14,586 nucleotides of DNA from Treponema sp. (GTDB lineage Bacteria > Spirochaetota > Spirochaetia > Treponematales > Treponemataceae): NCBI GenBank assembly GCA_016293005.1, contig JAEDFA010000048.1, positions 1-14,586 on the forward strand. Direction: 5' to 3'. Shown one piece after another: positions 5,706-13,743 of the stretch. A program made the translations under genes and the position numbers. Below the pieces are notes generated by a model. The model saw nothing but the letters and a program-made list of their open reading frames with translations, was not told the DNA's origin and searched no databases. Numbering within the stretch: position 1 is the stretch's first letter; every line of letters begins with the position of its first letter.

Positions 5706-7166
5706 GTGGAAAATATTTTTTTAACAAATTCAACAGAAAGCAAGTCTGAATTTACAAAAATAATCGGTCAAACTGCAAACGCAATCGCCGATTCCTTCTG
5801 CGATGATAAAGCGTATTCAGGGCCTACTCCACAGGAACTTCAAAAAATTATACATCAGGAAACAATTCTTCCCCAAAAAGGACTCGGCTGGGAAAAAACT
5901 CTTGAACTCACAAAGCAAAAAATTCTTCCGAATCTTCTTAGAACATCATCTCCAGATTATATGCCGCACCTTCACTCACCGGCAACTCTTGAAAGCATCG
6001 CTTCAGAATTAATAATCGCTTCATTCAATCAGTCAATGGACAGTTGGGATCAGGCGCCGGTAGCAACAGAAATCGAAGTCGAAGTCATCCGCCATTTATG
6101 CAGAATGTACGGTTACGGCGAAAATTCTGACGGCGTTTTTACTTCCGGCGGTTCACAATCAAATCAAACTGCAATAATTCTTGCCCGCGACTGGTTTATT
6201 TCAACAGTTCTAAAGCACGATGTAAAAAAATTCGGGCTTCCTGAAAATTTCAAAAAATTAAAAATGTACACAAGCGAAATCAGCCACTTTTCTATGGAAA
6301 AATCTGCACACATTTTAGGACTCGGCTATGAGTCTGTTGTAAAAATTCCTGTAGATTCAAAAAAGAAAATGGACATTTCAAAATTGAAAGAAGCCGTAAA
6401 TTCAGACATCGAAAACGGAAACATTCCATTTTTAATCGTTGCAACAATCGGAACAACAGATTTTGGTTCAATCGACAACATTCAAGAAATTTCAAAAATC
6501 TGCAAAAAACACAACATTTTTCTCCACGCCGATGCCGCTTATGGTTCTGGCGTAATTTTAAGCGAAAAATATTCTCACCTCGTAAAAGACCTTCACCTTT
6601 GCGATTCAATTACTGTAGACTTTCACAAAATGTTTCTGCTTCCAATAAGCTGCTCATGCGTTCTTGTAAAAAATGCAGAATTTTTCGATGCACTCACGAT
6701 TCACGCCGATTATTTAAATCGCACAGAAGATGAAGAAGACGGTTACACAAATCTCGTAGACAAATCTCTTCAAACTACAAGAAGATTCGATGCGCTAAAA
6801 GTGTGGATGAGTTTTCAGGAAAGGGGAAAAGAAGGCTGGTCAAAAATAATCACAAAAAATATGGAAAATGCAAAATATCTGTATTCTTTAATCAAAAAAA
6901 ATCCATCGTTTACATGCATAACTGAACCAGAAATCAGTTCCGTAGTTTTCAGATACAGTTCAAATTCAAAAACACCAGAACAAAACGATGAAATCAATAA
7001 AAAAGTCAGAAGAATTCTTCTTCACAAACACGGAATCGTAATCGGGCAGACAACCGAAAGCGGCAGAACCTGTCTCAAATTTACGCTTTTAAATCCACTT
7101 ATGACAAAAGAAAAACTTGAATCTCTAGTTCTTCTAATCGAAAATCTTTCAAAAGAAAACCTCTAA
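5706..7166 (+). CDS. ddc: L-2,4-diaminobutyrate decarboxylase (group II PLP)
   Basis: The enzyme decarboxylates L-2,4-diaminobutyrate to 1,3-diaminopropane. The 486-residue protein has the pattern of group II (Glu/Tyr/Dopa-like) decarboxylases: SSPDYMPHLHSPAT (81-94), the cofactor phosphate loop TSGGSQSN (146-153), the ring-stacking H194 (SEISHFS), D276 in HADAAYG, and the Schiff-base lysine K308 in VDFHKMFLLP. Translation most likely starts at GTG 5706, because GAGG lies 5 nt before it and no ATG is available nearby. Substrate choice follows from the directly preceding aminotransferase, the known dat-ddc pairing of Acinetobacter and others. On sequence alone, glutamate or tyrosine decarboxylase would be the alternatives. 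1,3-diaminopropane can be an end product or feed norspermidine synthesis, whose genes are not in this window. Confidence 0.88.
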   Translation: MENIFLTNSTESKSEFTKIIGQTANAIADSFCDDKAYSGPTPQELQKIIHQETILPQKGLGWEKTLELTKQKILPNLLRTSSPDYMPHLHSPATLESIASELIIASFNQSMDSWDQAPVATEIEVEVIRHLCRMYGYGENSDGVFTSGGSQSNQTAIILARDWFISTVLKHDVKKFGLPENFKKLKMYTSEISHFSMEKSAHILGLGYESVVKIPVDSKKKMDISKLKEAVNSDIENGNIPFLIVATIGTTDFGSIDNIQEISKICKKHNIFLHADAAYGSGVILSEKYSHLVKDLHLCDSITVDFHKMFLLPISCSCVLVKNAEFFDALTIHADYLNRTEDEEDGYTNLVDKSLQTTRRFDALKVWMSFQERGKEGWSKIITKNMENAKYLYSLIKKNPSFTCITEPEISSVVFRYSSNSKTPEQNDEINKKVRRILLHKHGIVIGQTTESGRTCLKFTLLNPLMTKEKLESLVLLIENLSKENL

Positions 7167-7186
7167 AAACCTAAGCCTTTAGAGGT
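7159..7186 (-). terminator. Hairpin terminator between convergent ddc and SPFH operons
   Basis: A perfect 9-bp inverted repeat, ACCTCTAAA (7159-7167) and TTTAGAGGT (7178-7186), has a 10-nt loop and includes the ddc stop codon. On the minus strand it is followed by TTTCTTTTG, a reasonable U-tract, so it should terminate the SPFH operon best. On the plus strand only AAATTTG follows, so termination of ddc here is weaker. Confidence 0.6.
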
Positions 7187-7208
7187 AAATTTGAAAATCA
7201 GTTTAATT

Positions 7209-8093
7209 TTATTTTTTTGCAATCTGTGAAATCGACTCTACAAGCCCCGCCATATTCTGAATTTCAGACGGAATTATAATTTTTGTTGCCTGACCATTTG
7301 CAGCTGCCTCGAACGCTTCAAGACTTCTCAATTTTATTACTTTTTCGTCCATTCCGGCTTCTTTAAGCATTTTTAAACCGGCTGCTTTTGCTTCCTGAAC
7401 TTCACGGATTGCTTCTGCTTCACCTTTTGCCTTTTGAATTGCCGCTTCTTTTTCGGCTTCTGCTTCAAGAATCAATGCCTGTTTTTTTCCTTCGGCTTCG
7501 AGAATTGCAGACTGTTTGTGACCTTCAGCGATTAAAATCTGTTCACGCCTTTCTCGCTCCGCCTTCATTTGTTTTTCCATTGCTTCACGGATTGCCTGCG
7601 GCGGTTCAATATTTTTTACTTCGACGCGGTTAACTTTTATTCCCCAAGGGTCAGTTGCTTCATCAAGAATTGACCTCATTTTTGTATTGATTACATCACG
7701 GCTCGTAAGAGATTCATCGAGTTCAAGTTCACCAATGATATTTCGAAGCGTTGTTGCCGAAAGATTTTCAAGTGCGTTAATCGGTTTTTCTACACCGTAA
7801 GTGTAAAGTTTTGGATCTGTAATCTGAAAATAAACAACCGTATCAATCATCATTGTAACATTATCTTTTGTAATTACAGGCTGAGGCGGAAAATCGAAAA
7901 CTTTTTCTTTTAAAGACATCTTACTCACGATTTTATCGATGAACGGAACTTTTACATGCAGACCGACTGTCCAGGTTGAATGATAGCCGCCAAGACGCTC
8001 AACAATTTGTGCCTGCGACTGAGAAACAACTCTGATATTTGCAATAATTAAAATTGCAACAAGTGCAACAATTACAGCGATAATAATAACCAT
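7209..8093 (-). CDS. SPFH/band-7 membrane protein (stomatin/QmcA-like)
   Basis: The protein has 294 residues from the ATG at 8093, which is supported by GGAGG 6 nt upstream; in-frame codons before it lack any start signal. Residues 2-19 are a single N-terminal membrane anchor. The SPFH domain (about 22-190) follows, with family landmarks ERLGGYHSTWTVGLHVKVP (32-50), DNVTMMIDTVVYFQI (77-91), YGVEKP (99-104) and EVKNIEPP (158-165). Residues 170-245 are an alanine- and glutamate-rich coiled coil with repeats of the form ILEAEGKKQA. A conserved tail contains KIIIPSEI (271-278). Such proteins assemble large ring or cage structures in the membrane and are linked to membrane microdomains and quality control. 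The nfeD gene lies 46 nt upstream on the same strand, the standard partner arrangement (as in E. coli qmcA-ybbJ). Confidence 0.92.
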   Translation of the reverse strand: MVIIIAVIVALVAILIIANIRVVSQSQAQIVERLGGYHSTWTVGLHVKVPFIDKIVSKMSLKEKVFDFPPQPVITKDNVTMMIDTVVYFQITDPKLYTYGVEKPINALENLSATTLRNIIGELELDESLTSRDVINTKMRSILDEATDPWGIKVNRVEVKNIEPPQAIREAMEKQMKAERERREQILIAEGHKQSAILEAEGKKQALILEAEAEKEAAIQKAKGEAEAIREVQEAKAAGLKMLKEAGMDEKVIKLRSLEAFEAAANGQATKIIIPSEIQNMAGLVESISQIAKK

Positions 8094-8139
8094 AAATACC
8101 TCCAGAAAATGAAATTTGTAACGCAAACTTCATTTTCAT

Positions 8140-8598
8140 TTATTCAGTTTGAGATTTTTCTTTTACGCAAAGCGTATTTCCTTCTACGGAAACAATTTCG
8201 CACACAGAGTCTTTTGGAATTTGCGCACCGTCAACAGATTTTGCAGTCCAAATTACACCGTTATTCGCCTTTGCCTCGCCTTTTTGAAATTTTTCGATTG
8301 CCTTTACAATTAAAACTTCTTCACCGACGATTGAATCAACATTCGTACGGCTTTTTCCGATTTTTAATTTTTTTACGGCGAACGGTCTTGTAAACACAAC
8401 AAGAATCACCGTCAGCACAACGAAAATCAAAATCTGCCATTTGAAAGAAAGCGATGTTCGCGCAATAAAAATTAACGGAATCGAGGCAATGGCACTCCAA
8501 ATCGTTGTAAGACCCATTGTAAACGCCTCGATGACACAAGAAACAATAAGAATTCCAAGCCAGAACCACGGCCCAAACATTATAAAAAATTCTGTCAT
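8140..8598 (-). CDS. NfeD-like membrane protein, short form
   Basis: This 152-residue protein has hydrophobic segments at about 9-29, 31-47 and 53-70. A soluble C-terminal OB-like domain (about 86-147) follows, with the NfeD pattern N86-V-D-S-I-V-G-E-E, G114-V-I-W117-T-A, and a closing V-x-G-N-T-L-C-V strand. It corresponds to the short NfeD1b type, without the ClpP-like protease domain of long NfeD. It is the first gene of an operon with the SPFH gene, and the two products are thought to work together in the membrane. No Shine-Dalgarno sequence precedes ATG 8598. Met7 (8580) is the only nearby alternative and also lacks one. Confidence 0.88.
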   Translation of the reverse strand: MTEFFIMFGPWFWLGILIVSCVIEAFTMGLTTIWSAIASIPLIFIARTSLSFKWQILIFVVLTVILVVFTRPFAVKKLKIGKSRTNVDSIVGEEVLIVKAIEKFQKGEAKANNGVIWTAKSVDGAQIPKDSVCEIVSVEGNTLCVKEKSQTE

Positions 8599-8604
8599 AA
8601 AACT

Positions 8605-8632
8605 ATGATAACACGAATTTCATGTAAAGCAA
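8605..8632 (-). promoter_or_regulatory. Candidate nfeD promoter, possibly leaderless
   Basis: On the minus strand TTGCTT (8632-8627) is followed after 16 bp by TATCAT (8610-8605). The predicted start of transcription falls at or next to the nfeD ATG (8598). This fits the missing ribosome site. The -35 match is weak. Confidence 0.4.
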
Positions 8633-8643
8633 ACATTTAAAAC

Positions 8644-8673
8644 TTCAGTTTTCAGAAACGCTTTAAAACTGAA
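8644..8673. promoter_or_regulatory. Inverted repeat in the divergent nfeD/adenosine deaminase intergenic region
   Basis: TTCAGTTTT (8644-8652) and AAAACTGAA (8665-8673) form a perfect 9-bp inverted repeat with a 12-nt centre. The flanking genes are divergent, so this is unlikely to be a terminator. An operator or an RNA hairpin in the upstream region of one of the operons is possible. The rest of the 8599-8786 gap is A+T-rich, and no convincing plus-strand promoter was found. Confidence 0.4.
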
Positions 8674-8813
8674 ATAAATTCTGTTTTGAAAGATTTATAA
8701 ATCCATATCAAGAATTTCAAAATTCCTAAGTACTAATGAAAAAAACTTTAAAGAAAATATAGAAAAATGCCGAAAATAATGTTAAGGTGGTTTATGTCCA
8801 CAGTGGAGATTCT

Positions 8814-9830
8814 ATGGAAAAAGAGCAGTTTTATAAAAAATTAAAATCAGTTCCAAAAGCAGAAGTTCATTTGCACATTGAAGCAGTTCCAACAATAAAA
8901 ACAATTCAAACTCTGTACCAAAAATACAACAACGAACAAATGACTGATTCCCAGATTGCAGAATTATTTTCTTATTCAGATTTAAACGGATTCATTCAGT
9001 CTTTCTTAAAAATTCAAGCTCTTTACAAATGCCCAAAAGATTTTGACTACATTTTTTCAGATTTAGAAACTTACCTTCTCGAAAACAACATAATTTACAC
9101 TGAGGCATTTTTTGCACCAACTGCATTCCTCAAAAACGGTTTTGATTATTCCGAAATGGTAAAAATTTTTGATGAAAAAATCGCGCAAATAAAAGAAAAA
9201 CACGGAATCACCATAAAACTCCTCATGGATGTAAGCAGAACTTTCGGTTGTGAAAACGCAATGAACAACTTAAATCTGTTAAAAAAATATCCAAGTCCAA
9301 ACATTATCGGAATCGGGCTTGGCGGTGCTGAAGTAAAAGGTCCTGCAAAAGAATATGAACCAGTTTACGCTCAGGCAATCAAAGACGGTCTAAAAGTTGT
9401 CGCACACGCAGGAGAAGATGTCGGACCTGAATCAATCTGGGATTCTCTTAATTACCTTCATATTCAAAGAATCGGTCACGGAATTTCAGCAATTCAAGAT
9501 GAAAAATTAATGGAAGTCTTAAAAGAAAAACAGATTCCACTTGAAGTCTGTCCTACAAGCAATGTTTTCACAAAAAAATATGTAAATTCAATTTCTTCGC
9601 ATCCAATAAAAGAATTCTATAAAAGAGGTCTTTTTGTTACCGTAAACACCGATGACCCGATTTTCTTTAAAACAACGCTCACAGAAGAATACTGGAAACT
9701 TCACAACGAATGTGACTTTTCATTAGAAGATATAAAAATTCTTATTTTAAAAGGTTTTGAAGCCTTATTCATTTCAGAGGGAGAAAAACAAAAGTATTAT
9801 ACCCAGGTTGAAAATTCCTGGAAAGAATAA
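8814..9830 (+). CDS. Adenosine deaminase family protein
   Basis: The family hydrolytically deaminates adenosine (or adenine, in the type 2 branch) to inosine or hypoxanthine with one zinc ion. From the ATG at 8814 (338 residues; GGAG 5 nt upstream), the zinc ligands and catalytic residues are H19-x-H21, H198-A-G-E201 (third ligand and proton shuttle), H222 in IGHGIS, and D280-D281 in VNTDDP. All are in order at family spacing, and the length is typical. Two usual signatures differ: HLHLEG reads HLHIEA, and the I-D-L-A-G-D-E loop reads GIGLGGAE (166-173). The substrate could therefore be adenosine, adenine or a related nucleoside. A GTG 27 nt upstream is in frame but less likely. The ilvB start follows after 11 nt, so the two are co-transcribed. 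Confidence 0.85.
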   Translation: MEKEQFYKKLKSVPKAEVHLHIEAVPTIKTIQTLYQKYNNEQMTDSQIAELFSYSDLNGFIQSFLKIQALYKCPKDFDYIFSDLETYLLENNIIYTEAFFAPTAFLKNGFDYSEMVKIFDEKIAQIKEKHGITIKLLMDVSRTFGCENAMNNLNLLKKYPSPNIIGIGLGGAEVKGPAKEYEPVYAQAIKDGLKVVAHAGEDVGPESIWDSLNYLHIQRIGHGISAIQDEKLMEVLKEKQIPLEVCPTSNVFTKKYVNSISSHPIKEFYKRGLFVTVNTDDPIFFKTTLTEEYWKLHNECDFSLEDIKILILKGFEALFISEGEKQKYYTQVENSWKE

Positions 9831-9841
9831 AAGGTGGTTCT

Positions 9842-11596
9842 ATGAAAAAAACTGGTGCACAAATTATTGTAAAAATGCTTGAAATGCATGGCGTAAAAAT
9901 GGTGGCAGGAATTCCGGGTGGTTCAATTCTGCCTCTTTACGATGAACTTGCAAGAAGTTCCGTCCGCCATGTACTCGTGCGCCAGGAACAAGCGGCTGGT
10001 TTTATTGCACAGGGAATGACACGAACAAACGGAATTCCTTCTGTATGTATGGCAACAAGTGGACCGGGCGCAATGAATCTTTTAACATCAATTGCAGATG
10101 CCAGAAGCGATTCCATTCCGATTATCGCAATTACAGGACAAGTTAACACATCTTTAATCGGAACTGACGCATTTCAGGAAGCCGACACTTTCGGGCTGTC
10201 GTTTCCAATCACAAAACATTCAATTTTTGTAAAATCTGCAAAAGAACTTTTAACTGCAATCCCGGAAGCCTTTGCAATTTCTGTAAACGGTCGTCCAGGT
10301 CCAGTTCTCCTCGACATTCCGCGAAATGTTCAGCTTGAAGAATGCGAATTCGACAACTGGCCGGATTTAACAGAATTCAACAAAAAAATCGTCCGCTATC
10401 AAACAGAAAAATCTCAGATTTCAGAATTATCGCAAAAAATCGCTTCCCTTATGAAAAATGCATCTTCTCCAGTAGTTTATTTAGGTGGCGGCTGTAATTC
10501 TCCAGAAGCGGCAGAACAACTTAAAAACTTCCTTCAAAACTACAACATTCCGGTTGTAAGTTCTCTCATGGGCTTAGGCGCTGTTTCAACAGAAAACGAA
10601 AATTTCCTTGGAATGGTTGGAATGCACGGAACTTACGCCGCAAACTTTGCAATGAATAAAAGCGATTTAGTTCTTGCATTCGGTGTAAGATTCGACGACA
10701 GGGCAACTGGACTCGTTTCAAAATTCTGTCCAAATGCAAAAATCGTTCACATCGATGTTGATGCCGCAGAAATCGACAAAATTCTTCCTGCAGCAATTTC
10801 AATCGTTGGAAAAATCGAAGAAATCATTCCAGAAATCTTAAACGCATTCCTAAAACTTGAACAGGCTGACAACGAACTTTCTTCCCGCGCAGAATGGCTT
10901 TCAAAAGTTCAGCAAACAAAAAAAGAAACCTGGTCAAAAACATGCGGACTTCCATCATCAGAAGAAAAAAATAAAAATTTCAACGGAAGCGTAAATCCAC
11001 GCACTTTCATTTCGCAGATTCCAAGCCTTGCAAAAAAAGCTGGTCTTCCAGAAGAAAAAATTCTTGTTACAACAGATGTCGGTCAGCATCAAATGTGGGC
11101 GGCGCAATATTATCCAATCAAAAAACCGCGCACTTTCCTTACATCAGGTTCACTGGGAACAATGGGCTTCGGGCTTCCTGCAGCGATTGGAGCCGCATTT
11201 GCAAATCCAGAAAAAAAAGTCATCTGTTTTTCTGGCGACGGTTCAATCATGATGAACATTCAGGAACTTGCAACGCTTTCCGAGAATAATTTAAATGTTA
11301 CTGTAATCGTCTTTGAAAACGGAACTTTGGGAATGGTTTACCAGCAGCAGAAATTCCTTTTCGACAAGAATTACAGCGCAAGCCAGTTTGCCTCTTCACC
11401 AGATTTGTTAAAAATCGCAGAAGGATTCGGAATTGAAGCAATCGACGCCGACAAAGATTCAGAATGGTATAAAAAAGCGTTTGACATGAACCGTAAAAAC
11501 CGTCCGTGCTTTGTAAAAGTTCGCGTTGACCCGGAAGAAAATGTTCTGCCATTCGTTCCAGGCGGAAAAGCAAATATTGACTGTATAATGAATTAA
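9842..11596 (+). CDS. ilvB: Acetolactate synthase (acetohydroxyacid synthase) large subunit
   Basis: This thiamine-diphosphate enzyme condenses two pyruvates, or pyruvate with 2-oxobutyrate, in branched-chain amino acid synthesis. The 584-residue protein has the N-terminal Pyr domain with catalytic E49 (VRQEQAAGF), and TSGPGAMNLLT (72-82) with LIGTDAFQEAD (105-115). The middle domain has the FAD-contact motif GVRFDDRATG (281-290), which points to the anabolic AHAS type and not the FAD-free catabolic one. The C-terminal PP domain has GDGSIMMN (465-472) as the ThDP/Mg motif and ENGTLGMVYQQQ (492-503), where the usual NN reads EN. It is preceded by AAGGTGG at good spacing and follows the adenosine deaminase gene in an operon. 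No ilvN small subunit or other ilv or leu gene is adjacent. The stop codon overlaps that of the convergent HD-GYP gene. Confidence 0.93.
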   Translation: MKKTGAQIIVKMLEMHGVKMVAGIPGGSILPLYDELARSSVRHVLVRQEQAAGFIAQGMTRTNGIPSVCMATSGPGAMNLLTSIADARSDSIPIIAITGQVNTSLIGTDAFQEADTFGLSFPITKHSIFVKSAKELLTAIPEAFAISVNGRPGPVLLDIPRNVQLEECEFDNWPDLTEFNKKIVRYQTEKSQISELSQKIASLMKNASSPVVYLGGGCNSPEAAEQLKNFLQNYNIPVVSSLMGLGAVSTENENFLGMVGMHGTYAANFAMNKSDLVLAFGVRFDDRATGLVSKFCPNAKIVHIDVDAAEIDKILPAAISIVGKIEEIIPEILNAFLKLEQADNELSSRAEWLSKVQQTKKETWSKTCGLPSSEEKNKNFNGSVNPRTFISQIPSLAKKAGLPEEKILVTTDVGQHQMWAAQYYPIKKPRTFLTSGSLGTMGFGLPAAIGAAFANPEKKVICFSGDGSIMMNIQELATLSENNLNVTVIVFENGTLGMVYQQQKFLFDKNYSASQFASSPDLLKIAEGFGIEAIDADKDSEWYKKAFDMNRKNRPCFVKVRVDPEENVLPFVPGGKANIDCIMN

Positions 11597-13008
11597 TTTT
11601 CTTCGATTCGTTTGATATCTTCTGAAGCTGACCGTTTTTGAAGTTCGTTGTGGTAATCTGTCCACCATTTAAGTTCTTCAGACTGTTCAGTTTCTTCTGA
11701 CTGTTTAAAATCTGCATCAATCATAAAAATCAAAGGCTTACATGCAATCACTGCATCCGCGATACACGGTTCAAAATGTGAGCCTTTAGATTCTTCAAAA
11801 ATTTCCATTGCTTTTTCAATTGAGAATGGCTTTTTATAAAGTCGCTCACTGATTAACGCATCAAGAACATCTGCACACGCCATAATTCGAGCGCAAAGAG
11901 GAATTTCTTTTCCTTTAATTTTATTTGGATAACCGGAACCGTCCCATTTTTCGTGGTGATAATAGCACATATCTTTTGCAATCTGATTAAACTTTCCGTC
12001 TTCGATTTTTGGGAAAAGATTCAAAAGTTTTACGCCTTCTTCCGGGTGACACTGCATAAGGTGAAATTCGGCATCTGTGAATTTTCCCATTTTATTTAAA
12101 ACACCTTCCGGAATGTGAATTTTTCCGATATCGTGCAGAAAAGCCGCGGTCGTAAAAAGATTTATATTTTCATCGGTTAGTTCTTCTGTGTAAAAACCGC
12201 TTTTTCTGAGCTGGCGGGAAATTATATCAACATATTTTTGCGTATGAATGACATGACGACCGGTGAACAAATCGTGACTTCCAAGAATTTTTGCAATAAA
12301 TTTAATAATATTAGTCTGCGTTTCCTGAAGCTGAAGATTCTGAACCTTGAACTGCTCTGAAATTTTATGATTGTTTTCACTTGTTTCGTTTAAATGTTCG
12401 ATAAGCTTCTGCTGTTCCTGCTGACTTTCGAAAAGTTCATCAAGATAATCGACATTTTTCTTTGTTAAAAACCGCGAAATTAAAAAAACAAAAATGTATT
12501 CAACCGTAAATCCCGAAAGATAAGTTATAAACCATGAAATTGCTGAGTTCTGATACGGATCGATTTTGAAACCTTCCAGCGACCTGAAAAAAAGCGTTCC
12601 AGCAAGCAAAAAATAATTTACGATTAAAACAGAAAGATTCAATTTTTTGTCGTAATAAAGGCTGCTCATAAACGGAACAAAACCAAACGACACAAAAAGA
12701 TGAATAAGATGATTTGAACCAAGAAAGCACACGAAAATTGAAGAAGCAAACATTCCGAAATACATCGAAAATTTAATTACGCGTTCTTTCTGGGATTTAT
12801 TAAGAAAATGGTCAATCACAAATAAAGACACTGTAATTGGCGCCATTACTAAAGGAATTCCATACGAAATTGGAAAAACTTTAAAAAGAATCAGTAGAAA
12901 AAATGCCACTGGAACAATATTGGCAAAGAGAAGAACATATTCAATTATCTTATTAATTTTTTTTACATTTTCAATGTAAAATTTTTCTTTTTCAATAATC
13001 TGTTGCAT
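11593..13008 (-). CDS. Membrane-anchored HD-GYP cyclic-di-GMP phosphodiesterase
   Basis: The protein is predicted to hydrolyse cyclic di-GMP at the inner face of the membrane. The 471 residues comprise six predicted membrane segments (about 24-42, 48-66, 79-97, 101-117, 124-141, 158-178), which form an unassigned sensory domain. A coiled coil (183-235) follows, then an HD-GYP domain (about 236-425). Visible catalytic features are TGRH (249-252), H292-D293-I-G-K296 followed by IHIPEGVLNK, H321 (CHPEEG), H351-H352, the GYP triplet at 359-361 in WDGSGYP, and D380 in ACADVLDAL. The set is complete, so it should be active. An acidic/lysine-rich tail (435-471) is extra. The ATG at 13008 has no Shine-Dalgarno sequence and sits just after a long hairpin. 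The gene is 51 nt downstream of adk on the same strand. Confidence 0.92.
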   Translation of the reverse strand: MQQIIEKEKFYIENVKKINKIIEYVLLFANIVPVAFFLLILFKVFPISYGIPLVMAPITVSLFVIDHFLNKSQKERVIKFSMYFGMFASSIFVCFLGSNHLIHLFVSFGFVPFMSSLYYDKKLNLSVLIVNYFLLAGTLFFRSLEGFKIDPYQNSAISWFITYLSGFTVEYIFVFLISRFLTKKNVDYLDELFESQQEQQKLIEHLNETSENNHKISEQFKVQNLQLQETQTNIIKFIAKILGSHDLFTGRHVIHTQKYVDIISRQLRKSGFYTEELTDENINLFTTAAFLHDIGKIHIPEGVLNKMGKFTDAEFHLMQCHPEEGVKLLNLFPKIEDGKFNQIAKDMCYYHHEKWDGSGYPNKIKGKEIPLCARIMACADVLDALISERLYKKPFSIEKAMEIFEESKGSHFEPCIADAVIACKPLIFMIDADFKQSEETEQSEELKWWTDYHNELQKRSASEDIKRIEEN

Positions 13009-13016
13009 GGCATTTT

Positions 13017-13058
13017 TTTAAGGCCTTTTCAATTTATATTCTTGAAAAAGCCTTTAAA
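13017..13058 (-). promoter_or_regulatory. Long hairpin between adk and the HD-GYP gene
   Basis: Arms 13018-13031 and 13043-13058 pair over about 14 bp with one bulge and one mismatch, TTTAAGGCCTTTTCA facing TGAAAAAGCCTTTAAA around an 11-nt loop. On the minus strand it ends in an A-run, not a U-run, and stops 9 nt before the HD-GYP start codon. It may be a weak adk terminator, an mRNA 3'-end stabiliser, or a structure that limits translation of the phosphodiesterase. Confidence 0.5.
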
Positions 13059-13059
13059 T

Positions 13060-13692
13060 CTATTTTACAGGAAAAAGATTTTTGAATTCTTTTAAAAGGT
13101 CGTTAGTCTGAATTGCGCCATCAATGTCTGTAATCTGACCTTTTTCACGATAAAAATTAATGAGCGGTTCTGTTTGTTCGTGATAAACTTCCATTCTGTG
13201 CATAATAGATTCTTCTTTATCATCATCACGCTGGAAAAGTTCACCGCCGCACTTATCGCATTTTCCTTCTACTTTTGGAGGAAGCGTTAAAATGTTAAAA
13301 TTTTCTCCACAGGATTTGCAAACGCGTCTTGTACTTAATCGTTTAATTACTGCATCGATTGCGATTTCAAAATTTACAACTTTTACATCTGAACAGATTT
13401 TTGTAAACATTTCTGCCTGAGGAATTGTTCTTGGGAAACCGTCAAGAATGAAACCGTTTTTGCAGTCGTCCTGAGAAAGCCTGTCTTTTACGAGTTCACA
13501 AGTTAAATCATCACTTACAAGAGAACCAGAATCGATGATTGCCTTTACTTTTACGCCGAGCGGAGTTTGAGCCTTAATATTTGCCCTGAAAATATCACCA
13601 GTTGAAATGTGAGGAATTTTGTAATCCTGTGCAACTTTTACAGCCAAAGAACCTTTTCCAGCACCTGGAGGTCCTAAAAAAATAAAATTCAT
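13060..13692 (-). CDS. adk: Adenylate kinase, long zinc-lid form
   Basis: The enzyme catalyses ATP + AMP = 2 ADP in the cytosol. From the ATG at 13692 (210 residues; GGAGA 5 nt upstream) it has the P-loop GPPGAGKG (7-14), the AMP-site segment HISTGDIFRANI (28-39), DGFPRT (84-89), and a LID domain with four zinc-type cysteines C125-x2-C128...C145-x2-C148. R164..R170-region residues of the pattern ESIMHRMEVYHEQTEPL (161-177) close the active site. An earlier in-frame start 27 nt upstream lacks support. A perfect -10 lies upstream, so the gene is probably transcribed on its own and possibly into the HD-GYP gene. Confidence 0.95.
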   Translation of the reverse strand: MNFIFLGPPGAGKGSLAVKVAQDYKIPHISTGDIFRANIKAQTPLGVKVKAIIDSGSLVSDDLTCELVKDRLSQDDCKNGFILDGFPRTIPQAEMFTKICSDVKVVNFEIAIDAVIKRLSTRRVCKSCGENFNILTLPPKVEGKCDKCGGELFQRDDDKEESIMHRMEVYHEQTEPLINFYREKGQITDIDGAIQTNDLLKEFKNLFPVK

Positions 13693-13743
13693 ATTTTCTC
13701 CAATCAATAAGTTTACCAAAATTTTTGGATGTTATTCTATTCT

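Noticed and set aside
4341..7166. Ectoine or siderophore (rhizobactin-type) operon
   Set aside because: No ectA, ectC, or siderophore synthetase gene is present. The aminotransferase is followed only by the decarboxylase and a hairpin.
8644..8673. CIRCE-type heat-shock operator
   Set aside because: The arms TTCAGTTTT/AAAACTGAA do not match TTAGCACTC/GAGTGCTAA, and no chaperone gene is near.
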